64,000 nt of DNA from Enterovibrio qingdaonensis (GTDB taxonomy: Bacteria; Pseudomonadota; Gammaproteobacteria; Enterobacterales; Vibrionaceae): contig NZ_JAJUBB010000007.1 of NCBI RefSeq assembly GCF_028683135.1, positions 124,001-188,000 on the forward strand, written 5' to 3'. A program made the translations under genes and the position numbers. Of the stretch, positions 43,440-52,023 are shown in pieces (the stretch's first letter is position 1; every line of letters starts with the position of its first letter). The notes beneath the pieces are model-generated. The model was not told where the DNA came from. It did not search any database and saw only the letters and a program-made list of their open reading frames with translations.

Positions 43440-44198
43440 CTACCCGAAACTTGCCGACAACGTGCCGACCGTCATTGCCCAGCCATCGGCCAGTACAAAG
43501 ACGACCAGTTTAAATGGTAATGAGATGATGAGGGGGGAGAGCATCATCATACCCATTGCCATCAGCACACTGGCTACCACCAAGTCGATGATCAGAAAAG
43601 GAATAAACAGCATAAAGCCGATTTGAAACGCGGTTTTCAGCTCACTGATAACAAATGCTGGCAAAACTACCGCAAAGGAAATGTCGTCGACATTTTGGTC
43701 CAAAGGCTCGTCAGCGATACGCAGCATTTGCTCAAGGGATGTTTGGTGTGTCTGCGCCAACATGAATGCACGAACGGGTTTCTCTGCATGCGAAAACGCC
43801 TGCATCAAGGTGATTTCGCCATTGTCATACGGTTTAAACGCATTGTCGTAAATGTCTGTCCAAACGGGTCGCATGATCAATAGCGTCAGCGCCAAGGCAA
43901 TACCCACGAGTACCCGATTGGGTGGACTTTGCTGCAAGCCGAGTGCCTGACGCAAGATCGCCAAGACGACAATGATGCGCGTAAAGCTGGTACCCATAAG
44001 AACAAAAGCAGGCAAAAAACTGAGCGCTGTCATCAGCAACAGTATTTGCAGCTTCACACTGTATTCTTGTTGCGTATCCCCGTCAGTCACTGACAAAAAC
44101 GTTAAGCCAGATTCCGACGCAAATGCGGGGAATGCGCTTAACGCCGTCAAGGCAAATAGGGCGGGCAAATAGCGATATAAAAGACGAGACATTGACAT
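43440..44198 (-). CDS. fliP: Flagellar export gate protein FliP
   Basis: This 252-residue protein has a cleavable signal peptide (ends about AFA), which is typical of FliP. Its helices include LQILLLMTALSFLPAFVLMGTSFTRIIVVLAILRQALGLQQSPPNRVLVG, the FliP signature. A periplasmic acidic domain and a C-terminal FLIIDLVVASVLMAMGMMMLSP follow. No FliO gene precedes it, as in other lateral systems. Confidence 0.96.
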   Translation of the reverse strand: MSMSRLLYRYLPALFALTALSAFPAFASESGLTFLSVTDGDTQQEYSVKLQILLLMTALSFLPAFVLMGTSFTRIIVVLAILRQALGLQQSPPNRVLVGIALALTLLIMRPVWTDIYDNAFKPYDNGEITLMQAFSHAEKPVRAFMLAQTHQTSLEQMLRIADEPLDQNVDDISFAVVLPAFVISELKTAFQIGFMLFIPFLIIDLVVASVLMAMGMMMLSPLIISLPFKLVVFVLADGWAMTVGTLSASFG

Positions 44199-44209
44199 GT
44201 TGAATGAAC

Positions 44210-44578
44210 TTATTTGCCCATGCCGGTTAACGCGGAATCAATCACGTCAATCAGACGTAAGCCATACTTATCATTGACGATTACGACTTCAGCGTGCCCC
44301 ATCAGTGAGCCATTGACTTTGACATCCAGAGGTTCGCCGTTGAGTTTGTCCAACTCAATCACAGAGCCTTCTCCGGCTTTCATTAAATCACCCAGAGCGA
44401 TCTCTTTGCTGGCCACTTCAAGCGTGACGGTGACAGGGATTTTCTTAAAGAAACTGAGGTCGCGCTCAGGAGCACTGGCAACAGGGTTACTGACGGGTGT
44501 ATCAAAGTCTTCTAGCTGAAAATCATCGAAGTTCAGGTCATCAGCATTAAAAGTTGGGTTTTCAGGCATCGCACTCAC
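44210..44578 (-). CDS. fliN: Flagellar motor switch protein FliN
   Basis: This 122-residue protein has an acidic, disordered N-terminal 45 residues followed by a SpoA/FliN domain (FFKKIPVTVTLEVASKEIALGDLMKAGEGSVIELDKLNGEPLDVKVNGSLMGHAEVVIVNDKYGLRLIDV). It forms the lower C ring and docks FliH. The start is GTG at 44578 after AAGGAT; an ATG at 44569 is the alternative. Confidence 0.95.
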   Translation of the reverse strand: MSAMPENPTFNADDLNFDDFQLEDFDTPVSNPVASAPERDLSFFKKIPVTVTLEVASKEIALGDLMKAGEGSVIELDKLNGEPLDVKVNGSLMGHAEVVIVNDKYGLRLIDVIDSALTGMGK

Positions 44579-44590
44579 GTCAATACATCC

Positions 44591-45394
44591 TTAATCGTGG
44601 TTCAAAATCAATACAAGTTGGCCGTCTTGCTCAGCAACGCGCCCGGTAAACAATTGTTCTCCGCCAATGCTTACTGGCACGGTATTGAGTAATTCAATCG
44701 GGAGAATGTCATTCGGTGAAAGAGACAACACATCACTCAGGGGTAAGGTTTTTCGGCTCAACAAAACATTTAGCTTCACTGGCGTGGCAGCGAGTTTTTC
44801 GTTGAAGGCATCACCGAGGTGAGTGGGTCGCTCAAGCCCCAATTGTTCAATCAACGAATGGATGAGTTTTCCTTCGAGGATAAGTGATAACCGCCCAGTT
44901 TTTTTGCCGAACTGAATGGTGAAATCTGCATTCAGTCCCATGCCGTTGGCAAATTCGTACGGGCTGAATGTCCACATCTCCTCAGGTGCAATCCATTGGC
45001 TCACAAGCTTTGCGACACGCTCTTGCAGACGAAGGTCACTGCTGGTGAGTATTGGCTCGCTGCGCTCGATGGATGCACCGTAGAATCGGTCAGCCAGTGC
45101 GACAAGCAGTGCGGGATCGATATTCAAATACGCGGTACCACCACCGATATGACGCAGAGTCGTTACGTTGTTTTTTTCGATATTGCCGTTTTGGAATGTG
45201 TGGAGATTAACGCCATTTAGTGTCACCTCGACAAGGCTGCTTTTTAACCAGCTCTGAAGTGCATTCGACAAAGTAAGGCAAGATGCGTGAATGATAGATT
45301 CAAGGTTATCCCGAATCGTATGGATAGGCTTACCCAGTAATTCTAGATCGACTGCTTGAAGCTCAGGTTTAGACGATGGGGCTGTCATTACCAT
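44591..45394 (-). CDS. fliM: Short FliM-like motor switch protein
   Basis: This 267-residue protein compares with about 330 in the usual FliM. The middle domain (about 35-175) and C-terminal SpoA domain (about 190-262, KLNVLLSRKTLPLSDVLSLSPNDILPIELLNT) are present. The N-terminal CheY-binding peptide of the LSQDEIDALL type is absent, and the protein begins directly with a short polar lead. The motor may not answer to polar-type CheY in the normal way. The start ATG follows a GTTA-repeat leader with no clear ribosome-binding site. It is first of the fliM-N-P-Q-R-flhB-flhA-EAL-like operon. Confidence 0.88.
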   Translation of the reverse strand: MVMTAPSSKPELQAVDLELLGKPIHTIRDNLESIIHASCLTLSNALQSWLKSSLVEVTLNGVNLHTFQNGNIEKNNVTTLRHIGGGTAYLNIDPALLVALADRFYGASIERSEPILTSSDLRLQERVAKLVSQWIAPEEMWTFSPYEFANGMGLNADFTIQFGKKTGRLSLILEGKLIHSLIEQLGLERPTHLGDAFNEKLAATPVKLNVLLSRKTLPLSDVLSLSPNDILPIELLNTVPVSIGGEQLFTGRVAEQDGQLVLILNHD

Positions 45395-45858
45395 TAACTA
45401 TTAACCATAAACATAACCACTAACGTAACCACTCACATAGTTACCGTATAAAAAGTTCATCGCCACACGCTGATAAAACGGGGCGTGTAGCCTTTATTGG
45501 GACTCAGTTTATACAGGGTTTTTTATCGGTTTTTAGTCTCCGATTATAACAATGTGACATTAGTTCACATGTTCGTTTTATCCTTAATGTAGACCTTTTA
45601 TAAAAGAAGAATTGCAGGTAATTTTCGGATTGCTATTTTCGTCTTAGAGCTATTTTAACTTACTTCTTGTTACGAGCTTTGAAACGACCTTGTCGGTATA
45701 AATAATTTTATTAATAAAACGCATTTCGACATTGGCATCATCAAATAGCCAATAATTAGAACAATATCTATCCCTATCTTGCTTGCTAAATCAATGCATA
45801 AGCGTAGTGTTCGCCATTCGGAATGGTGGGGGTGTTTTCCATTTTTTGTAGGTCTGGT
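45395..45858. promoter_or_regulatory. Divergent control region between fliM and motY-lafK
   Basis: This 464-bp AT-rich gap has no gene. Next to fliM the minus strand reads as a string of GTTA units (about 45395-45450) with no Shine-Dalgarno. At 45552-45570 lies the inverted repeat ATGTGACATTAGTTCACAT, which resembles a CRP site but with a 7-bp rather than 6-bp centre. No sigma-54 site could be read with confidence. The repeat may bind a regulator of the lateral system. Confidence 0.4.
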
Positions 45859-46821
45859 ATGTTGGGAAATATGTTTTCCGGAATTCGAGGAAATAAAGTA
45901 AATGTATTTTTGTCTTTGTTTTTCTACATTCTCAGTATAGAAAGTGTACATGCCACTATAAAAAATGAGATCATTGTTCCAATGGATATTTCATCATGGT
46001 CTTACAGTGGTGAATTATTTAAATGTACATTGAGGCATGCGGAAACATCCAATGGGAAGTATTACTTCCGCTCACTTCCGGGTAATCATTTATCATTCGA
46101 AGCTCACGATATTACGGAGCATGCCATTGCAAAAGCATCTCTCTATTTAGTTAGCCCTCCATGGGAGAGTAAACCTTCTTCGACACTGATATCGACAACA
46201 GAAGGAAACGGCCAAGAGCCGCTGACATTTAGCGATGGGATTGGCACGTTGATTAAAGGCTTGGCGTCCGGTGGTTGGATACAACTGCGACTCAATGAAT
46301 CTCAACACTCACCCATTACTATGACGCTCCCCAGTATTCGTATCGCTGCGCCTATTTCCTCGTTCACTGCGTGTACGTCAAGATTGCCAGAAATGGGATA
46401 TGACGATGCAAGGACGTTAGAGCTTCGTTTTTCACATGGGCAGCTCGGACTCACACAACCTCAGAAACAGACCCTCGCTGCATTCCAAAGCTATGTGGCA
46501 CTAGACACATCCATAGAAAAAATACTGATTGATGGTCATACCGATGCAACTGGATCAGCAGTAGCGAATTTACGCACATCGCGCAGTCGTGCAGAAAGCG
46601 TGGCTCAAACACTGGAAGGTTTCGGCATAGAAAGAACGAAGCTGGAAGTTAGAGCGCACGGCGAAAGGTACCCGGTAGCCAGTAATAAAACCGAAGAGGG
46701 ACGAGACCAAAATCGCCGCGTCACGTTAAGGCTGGTCATGGACACTGAACGCGTGACGACTCAACCAGAAAATTCGAATAAAAACAAAACAACCAACGAA
46801 ACGACAAAGGTTCAAAAATGA
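45859..46821 (+). CDS. motY: Lateral MotY-like OmpA-domain motor protein
   Basis: This protein of about 320 residues has a signal peptide (VFLSLFFYILSIESVHA). A MotY_N-type domain (about 35-170: VPMDISSWSYSGELFKCTLRHA) and a C-terminal OmpA domain (about 190-295: LIDGHTDATGSAVANLRTSRSRAESVAQTLEGFGIE, DQNRRVTLRL) follow. MotY forms the periplasmic T ring and binds peptidoglycan around the motor. The start is taken at the ATG at 45859; 45823 and 45871 are possible. It overlaps lafK by 4 bp. The C-terminal tail is Asn/Thr/Lys-rich. Confidence 0.85.
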   Translation: MLGNMFSGIRGNKVNVFLSLFFYILSIESVHATIKNEIIVPMDISSWSYSGELFKCTLRHAETSNGKYYFRSLPGNHLSFEAHDITEHAIAKASLYLVSPPWESKPSSTLISTTEGNGQEPLTFSDGIGTLIKGLASGGWIQLRLNESQHSPITMTLPSIRIAAPISSFTACTSRLPEMGYDDARTLELRFSHGQLGLTQPQKQTLAAFQSYVALDTSIEKILIDGHTDATGSAVANLRTSRSRAESVAQTLEGFGIERTKLEVRAHGERYPVASNKTEEGRDQNRRVTLRLVMDTERVTTQPENSNKNKTTNETTKVQK

Positions 46822-48149
46822 AGAAAATGGACATTCTGTTGGTAGAACCAAATGAAAACGTAGCGTTATCAGTGATTGATGTGCTGAAAGATGCGGGTTA
46901 TCGCGTAAAGCATGCTCGCACAGGGCGAAGTGCTTTACTTGGCGAGCCCGCTGCGATTTCGTTGGTCAGCTCCAACTTACCGGACATGAGTGTTCGTGAT
47001 TGGGTTGCGTGCCATCAAAGGCAACAAACAAAAGGCGTCGCCATCGCGATTGTCGAACAAGATGAAGGCGTGCTGGCAGCAGACACCATGAAAGCGGGAG
47101 CCACAGATTACCTGCTTAAACCTTTTGAGCCATCACAGTTGCTGAACCTTTTGCAACGTGTCGAAGCACTTGGTCGCCCAATGGCAAACATTGTTGCGGA
47201 ATCTTGGCGCAGCAAACAAGTCCTACAGCTTGCGCATCGCGCAGCATGCACCAGTGCAAGCGTATTAATCACTGGCGAGTCAGGCACCGGAAAAGAGGTA
47301 CTGGCACGCTATGTTCATGAACACTCCTCTCGCAAGCAAGGTCCATTTGTTGCAGTCAACTGCGCAGCCATCCCAGAATCAATGCTTGAAGCGGTCCTAT
47401 TTGGTCACGTAAAAGGTGCCTTCACCGGTGCATTGCAGTCTCAAACCGGCAAGTTTGAAGAAGCCAATGGTGGCACCATTTTGTTGGATGAAATTGGCGA
47501 GATGTCGCCCGCTGTTCAAGCGAAACTGCTGCGAGTACTGCAAGAGAGAGAAGTTGAAAGGGTCGGCAGTCATAAAGCGATTCAACTCGACATTCGCGTG
47601 ATTGCAGCGACCAACAAAGATCTTCGCTTGGAAGTGCAAAGAGGTACGTTCCGAGAAGACCTTTACTACCGCCTGGATGTCCTTCCATTGCATTGGCCAC
47701 CGTTAAGGGAACGCCAAGAAGATATTCTTCCGATCAGCCGATTCTTCATTGAAAAGTACCAAGATGGCAGCAAATGTCACCTTGCACCTGATGCGTTGGC
47801 AGCTCTTAGCCAATATGCGTGGCCGGGTAATATCCGCGAGTTGGAAAACGTTGTTCAGCGTGCGTTGGTCATGCGCCATGGCGACTACATCACAGCGCAA
47901 GATCTGATGTTGCCAGAAGGTGTTAACGCATGTGCGCCTGTCCTTCATCGCACTGATCACCTCGGACATGTCGAAGCGAAAAAACATGCAGAATTTCAGT
48001 TTATTTTGGACAAACTTCGCCAATTTGGTGGCAACCGAACCAAAACGGCAGACGCGCTTGGCGTCACGACGAGAGCACTTCGCTACAAACTTGCGGCGAT
48101 GCGTGAACAAGGAATAGATCTACAGTCGGCACTCGGTTCGGCTGCCTAA
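46818..48149 (+). CDS. lafK: LafK, sigma-54-dependent regulator of lateral flagella
   Basis: This 443-residue protein has a receiver-like domain (1-115) in which the phospho-acceptor position reads Ser (LVSSNLPDM; S51/S52) although K101 is kept. An AAA+ domain (Walker A GESGTGKE 153-160, GAFTGA 200-205, Walker B GGTILLDEIG 218-227, R-finger region after 280) and a C-terminal Fis-type helix-turn-helix (GGNRTKTADALGVTTRALRYKL) follow. It activates sigma-54 promoters such as that at 16401. Loss of the Asp suggests control by level or partner, not phosphorylation. Confidence 0.93.
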   Translation: MKKMDILLVEPNENVALSVIDVLKDAGYRVKHARTGRSALLGEPAAISLVSSNLPDMSVRDWVACHQRQQTKGVAIAIVEQDEGVLAADTMKAGATDYLLKPFEPSQLLNLLQRVEALGRPMANIVAESWRSKQVLQLAHRAACTSASVLITGESGTGKEVLARYVHEHSSRKQGPFVAVNCAAIPESMLEAVLFGHVKGAFTGALQSQTGKFEEANGGTILLDEIGEMSPAVQAKLLRVLQEREVERVGSHKAIQLDIRVIAATNKDLRLEVQRGTFREDLYYRLDVLPLHWPPLRERQEDILPISRFFIEKYQDGSKCHLAPDALAALSQYAWPGNIRELENVVQRALVMRHGDYITAQDLMLPEGVNACAPVLHRTDHLGHVEAKKHAEFQFILDKLRQFGGNRTKTADALGVTTRALRYKLAAMREQGIDLQSALGSAA

Positions 48150-48161
48150 ACGAGGTAAAAC

Positions 48162-48524
48162 ATGGCTAATAATTCAATCACCAATGCGATGAATGCCGAA
48201 CAACTCATGTTGTCAAAGATGGACATGATGAGGCAGCACATCCAACCCGAATTCGTGGTGTCTGCCAACCCTCTGGACAGAGTAGAAATGAGCAACAACA
48301 CGCCGCTTTCTTTTTCGCAGGCAGTGACCAATGTGTTGGATGCGGTGAATGCCCATCAATCGGATGCCAGTGCAAAAATGACGGCGGTCGAGCTAGGACA
48401 AAGTGACGATTTGGTCGGTGCGATGGTCGCGAGCCAAAAGGCAAGCTTGTCGTTTAATGCATTAATGCAGGTGCGCAACAAAGTTGTGAGTTCCATTGAC
48501 GAAATCATGAAGATGCCGGTGTAA
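48162..48524 (+). CDS. fliE: Flagellar hook-basal body protein FliE
   Basis: This 120-residue helical protein has the FliE C-terminal pattern QSDDLVGAMVASQKASLSFNALMQVRNKVVSSIDEIMKMPV. It joins the MS ring to the rod. The N-terminal half is polar and longer than in the enteric 104-residue form. It is 12 bp after lafK and 3 bp before fliF. Confidence 0.94.
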   Translation: MANNSITNAMNAEQLMLSKMDMMRQHIQPEFVVSANPLDRVEMSNNTPLSFSQAVTNVLDAVNAHQSDASAKMTAVELGQSDDLVGAMVASQKASLSFNALMQVRNKVVSSIDEIMKMPV

Positions 48525-48527
48525 CAC

Positions 48528-50276
48528 ATGTCTGAAATTTCCACGCAATTAGCAACCTCCTCGACATCGGTTCCTTCGTCTTCACAGTTTGCGGGTGCCA
48601 AATCAGACAGCGAGTGGGTTAAGAAAGCAAAACGTCTATGGTCGAGCAGTCAGCGCAATCTGGTGCTTTCTGCGGTCATGGCTGCCATCGTTGCCGCGAT
48701 CATTGTTGTCGCGCTTTGGAGTTCATCTCAAACCTTTCGTCCGCTCTATAGCCAACAAGAACGTTTTGATATTGGCGATATCGTTTCCGTGTTGGAAACG
48801 GAAGGGATTAGCTACCGCTTACAAGAACAAAATGGGCAAGTGTTAGTGCCTGAAGGGGAAGTGGCCCGCATTCGCATGCTACTTGCTTCAAAAGGCGTGA
48901 AAGCCCAATTGCCAACGGGGTTAGATTCACTGAAAGAAGACAGCTCTTTGGGGACGAGCCAGTTTATGGAAACGGCACGTTATCGACATGGGTTAGAAGG
49001 TGAGTTAGTCCGCACTATCATTTCGCTTAATGCCGTGGCGAATGCGCGCGTTCACTTGGCCATTCCTCGTCAGACCTTGTTTGTACGTCAAAATGCGGAA
49101 AGCCCGTCGGCTTCTGTCATGCTGGAAATCAAACCGGGCGAAGATCTGAAACCTGAGCAAGTTGAAGCCATCATCAACCTTGTGGTTGGCAGCGTCACAG
49201 GCATGAAAGCGGAATTTGTGTCAGTGATCGACCAGTTTGGCCGTCTGCTTAGTGCCGATGTGAACTCGGCGGAAGCGGGTAAGGTCAATGCGAAGTATCT
49301 CGAATACCAAAAGAGCGTGGAAAAGCAGGTCATTCAGCGTGCGTCTGATATGTTAACGCCGATTGTCGGCCCTGCGAATTTCCGTGTGCAGGTCGCCGCC
49401 GCCATGAACTTCAGTCAGGTTGAAGAGACGCAAGAGATCTTGGATACCACGCCTGTCGTTCGCAACGAACATACCATTCAAAACAACTCTATCGACCAAA
49501 TTGCACTAGGTATGCCAGGGTCGTTGAGCAATCAACCCCCTGTAACGGGTGAAGATCCTGCTGAAGACAGTACTAACACCAACGCCCGTTCTGAAATTAA
49601 TCGTCAGTACGCCGTGGGTAGCAGCATTCGTCGCACACAATACCAACAGGGACAAATCGATAAACTGAGCGTCTCTGTGTTGTTGAACTCTGCGGTTGCA
49701 CCGAATGGGACTGCGTGGACTGACGAGGAACGTACTCAAATCTCAACCATGCTCTCTGACGCAGTTGGCATTTCAGCCACGCGAGGAGACAGCATTAGCC
49801 TGATGAGCTTTAACTTTACGCCAATTGAAATTGACGCACCGCCAGCCTTGCCTTGGTGGCAAGACACGGCAATTCAACAGCCAATGCGTTATGTGATTGG
49901 CGGCATGTTGGGTATGGCAATGATCTTCTTTGTGTTGCGACCGCTCATCATGCACTTGACGGGCTCTGACCGTCGCAGCAAAGAGCTGGAGTTTGCTGAT
50001 GCACCCGAAGACATCACCTACGAAAACCTTCAGACACGCGAAGAGCGCGAACGCGAAGAATCAATCAATCGTCGCCTTTCAGAGAAGGGGATTGCGGTCA
50101 GTTCTGGGTTGGATGTGGGCAATGAAATGCTGCCACCTCCAGGCTCACCGCTTGAGATCCAGCTTAAACACCTTCAGTTGATTGCCAATGAAGAACCGGC
50201 GCGCGTCGCTGAAATACTGAAACAATGGGTAAATGTGAATGAACACAGCACAGTCAAAGCAGAAACAACAGCTTAA
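48528..50276 (+). CDS. fliF: MS-ring protein FliF
   Basis: This 582-residue protein has two membrane helices (about 45-67 and 456-476). The periplasmic YscJ/FliF domains lie between (FRPLYSQQERFDIGDIVSVLETEGISYRL, SASVMLEIKPGEDLKPEQVEAIINLVVGSVTGMKAE). The cytoplasmic C-terminal tail binds FliG. Its 3' end overlaps fliG by 38 bp, which couples the ring and rotor genes. Confidence 0.96.
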   Translation: MSEISTQLATSSTSVPSSSQFAGAKSDSEWVKKAKRLWSSSQRNLVLSAVMAAIVAAIIVVALWSSSQTFRPLYSQQERFDIGDIVSVLETEGISYRLQEQNGQVLVPEGEVARIRMLLASKGVKAQLPTGLDSLKEDSSLGTSQFMETARYRHGLEGELVRTIISLNAVANARVHLAIPRQTLFVRQNAESPSASVMLEIKPGEDLKPEQVEAIINLVVGSVTGMKAEFVSVIDQFGRLLSADVNSAEAGKVNAKYLEYQKSVEKQVIQRASDMLTPIVGPANFRVQVAAAMNFSQVEETQEILDTTPVVRNEHTIQNNSIDQIALGMPGSLSNQPPVTGEDPAEDSTNTNARSEINRQYAVGSSIRRTQYQQGQIDKLSVSVLLNSAVAPNGTAWTDEERTQISTMLSDAVGISATRGDSISLMSFNFTPIEIDAPPALPWWQDTAIQQPMRYVIGGMLGMAMIFFVLRPLIMHLTGSDRRSKELEFADAPEDITYENLQTREEREREESINRRLSEKGIAVSSGLDVGNEMLPPPGSPLEIQLKHLQLIANEEPARVAEILKQWVNVNEHSTVKAETTA

Positions 50277-51258
50277 TCACGTCGAGCGCACGGCGTTAGT
50301 CCTGCTTGGCATGGGTGAAGACGCGGCAGCCAAAGTGTTGCAGCATTTCAGTCGAGAGGAAACACAACGTGTTACCCGTGCGATGGCGCATTTGTCCGGC
50401 ATTCAAAGTGACAGCGCGAAGGTAATTATTCAGCAGTTCTTTGAAGACTTTCGTCTGCACAGTGGTATTCGTGGTGCCTCGAAAGAATACTTATCGAACA
50501 CATTGAGAAAAGCCCTCGGCAATGATTTGGCGAAAGGCTTGCTCAATAACCTGTACGGCGATGAAATTCGCAATAACATGCAGCGACTGCAATGGGTTGA
50601 ATCAGAAGTGCTCGCGCGTTTCATTGCCAACGAACACCCTCAGATGCAGGCGATCTTCCTTGGTTATTTACCGGCAGACAGTTCGTCAGCGGTATTAAAA
50701 CACCTGCCCGTTGATTATCACGATGAGCTGCTTTATCGCATTGCACGCTTACAAGATATCGATCATCAGGTTGTTCACGATCTGAATGACCTGATTGAAC
50801 GCTGCATTGCACAGGTATCAATGACGCAAGCGGCACCATTGTCAGGCATTAAGCAGGTTGCAGACATTATCAATCGCTTTGAAGGTGATCGCGCAACCTT
50901 GATGGAAATGCTGAAACTGCATGATGAATCCGTGGCGAATGAAATTGAACAGAACATGTTCGACTTTATGGTGCTGGGGCGTCAAAGCGAAGAAACGCTG
51001 GACAAAATGGTGCAGCAAGTTCCTATCGAGCTTTGGAGTATTGCGCTTAAAGGTGCCGAAATTACGCTGCAACAGTCCATCAAACGCTCCATGCCACAAC
51101 GTATGGCAAAAGCTCTGGAAGACGATATGCAGGCGAGAGGCCCAGTTCCTCTCAGCCGCGTAGAAACCGCACGCCAAGAAATCATGGACGTTGTTCGTGG
51201 TTTGAGCGAAGCCGGTGAAATTGAGCTGATGCTGTATCAAGAAGTCACCGTGGAGTAA
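50239..51258 (+). CDS. fliG: Rotor switch protein FliG
   Basis: This 339-residue protein has the N-terminal FliF-binding domain (VERTALVLLGMGEDAAAKVLQHFSREETQRV), the middle EHPQ motif (IANEHPQMQAIFLGYL) and the C-terminal stator-facing domain (MFDFMVLGRQSEETLDKMVQQVPIELWSIALKGA, SRVETARQEIMDVVRGLSEAGEIEL). Normal length. It overlaps fliF by 38 bp. Confidence 0.95.
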   Translation: MNTAQSKQKQQLNHVERTALVLLGMGEDAAAKVLQHFSREETQRVTRAMAHLSGIQSDSAKVIIQQFFEDFRLHSGIRGASKEYLSNTLRKALGNDLAKGLLNNLYGDEIRNNMQRLQWVESEVLARFIANEHPQMQAIFLGYLPADSSSAVLKHLPVDYHDELLYRIARLQDIDHQVVHDLNDLIERCIAQVSMTQAAPLSGIKQVADIINRFEGDRATLMEMLKLHDESVANEIEQNMFDFMVLGRQSEETLDKMVQQVPIELWSIALKGAEITLQQSIKRSMPQRMAKALEDDMQARGPVPLSRVETARQEIMDVVRGLSEAGEIELMLYQEVTVE

Positions 51259-51261
51259 GTC

Positions 51262-52023
51262 ATGTCGGGAAAATTCATGAAAGTGCCACCGAGTGGCTAT
51301 CGGCTGCATCGGTTTCCGCCGCTGGCAAAACCACTGGCTTCCGTGTCCTCTGATATCGGCTTGGACCACAATTGGCAAGACACACAAGCGGATATTCAAC
51401 AGCAACTAGAAGCAGGCTTTCAACAAGGGCTTGAGCAAGGCCATCAAGAAGGCTTTCGCCAAGGTGTGGAGCAGGGGAAGCAGCACGGGTTCAGTGAAGG
51501 GCAGAACGAGGGTTTTCAAAAAGGACTTTCAGCGGGCGAACACGTGGGTAAACAGGCGTTTTTCGATGCGGTCACGCCCGTTAACGCGCTGTTTCAACGA
51601 TTGACGGATTGGCAAACAGAGCGCGAGCAGCAGCAGCGTCATATGATTTGTGAATTAGTCCAGAAGGTTGCACAGCAAGTTATTCGCGCGGAACTGACGC
51701 TCATGCCACAGCAAATTCTGACGCTGGTGGATGAGACCTTGGAATCCATACCGGGCAAGTCAGAGAAAGTGATCGTACACCTGAACCCTCAAGATCTGGA
51801 GCGTATTACCAATATTAATCGCGAGTTGCCTGCCAACTGGAAACTCGTGCCGAACGCTGAATTGCCCGTGGGCGGCGTGCACCTTGTCACCGAAGATGCG
51901 GAAGCGGATGCAAGTTGTGATTCCCGCTTGCAAGCCTGCATGGACAATGTGAAACAACACCTGCTTGATGAAGTCAGCCCTGCGCCGACTGACGCCGAGA
52001 TCCTTGAGGTGTTGAGTGAGTAA
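51262..52023 (+). CDS. fliH: Flagellar export ATPase regulator FliH
   Basis: This 253-residue protein has glycine-spaced GxxxG-type repeats at about 53-95 (GFQQGLEQGHQEGFRQGVEQGKQHG and following), which are diagnostic of FliH. A C-terminal E/FliH domain (VQKVAQQVIRAELTLMPQQILTLV) follows. It binds FliI and tethers it to FliN. Its stop overlaps the fliI start. Confidence 0.92.
   Translation: MSGKFMKVPPSGYRLHRFPPLAKPLASVSSDIGLDHNWQDTQADIQQQLEAGFQQGLEQGHQEGFRQGVEQGKQHGFSEGQNEGFQKGLSAGEHVGKQAFFDAVTPVNALFQRLTDWQTEREQQQRHMICELVQKVAQQVIRAELTLMPQQILTLVDETLESIPGKSEKVIVHLNPQDLERITNINRELPANWKLVPNAELPVGGVHLVTEDAEADASCDSRLQACMDNVKQHLLDEVSPAPTDAEILEVLSE

Noticed and set aside
50842-51405. 187-residue minus-strand frame across fliG and fliH
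   Set aside because: Antisense to two clear flagellar genes with no supporting start signal; composition is that of a shadow frame.
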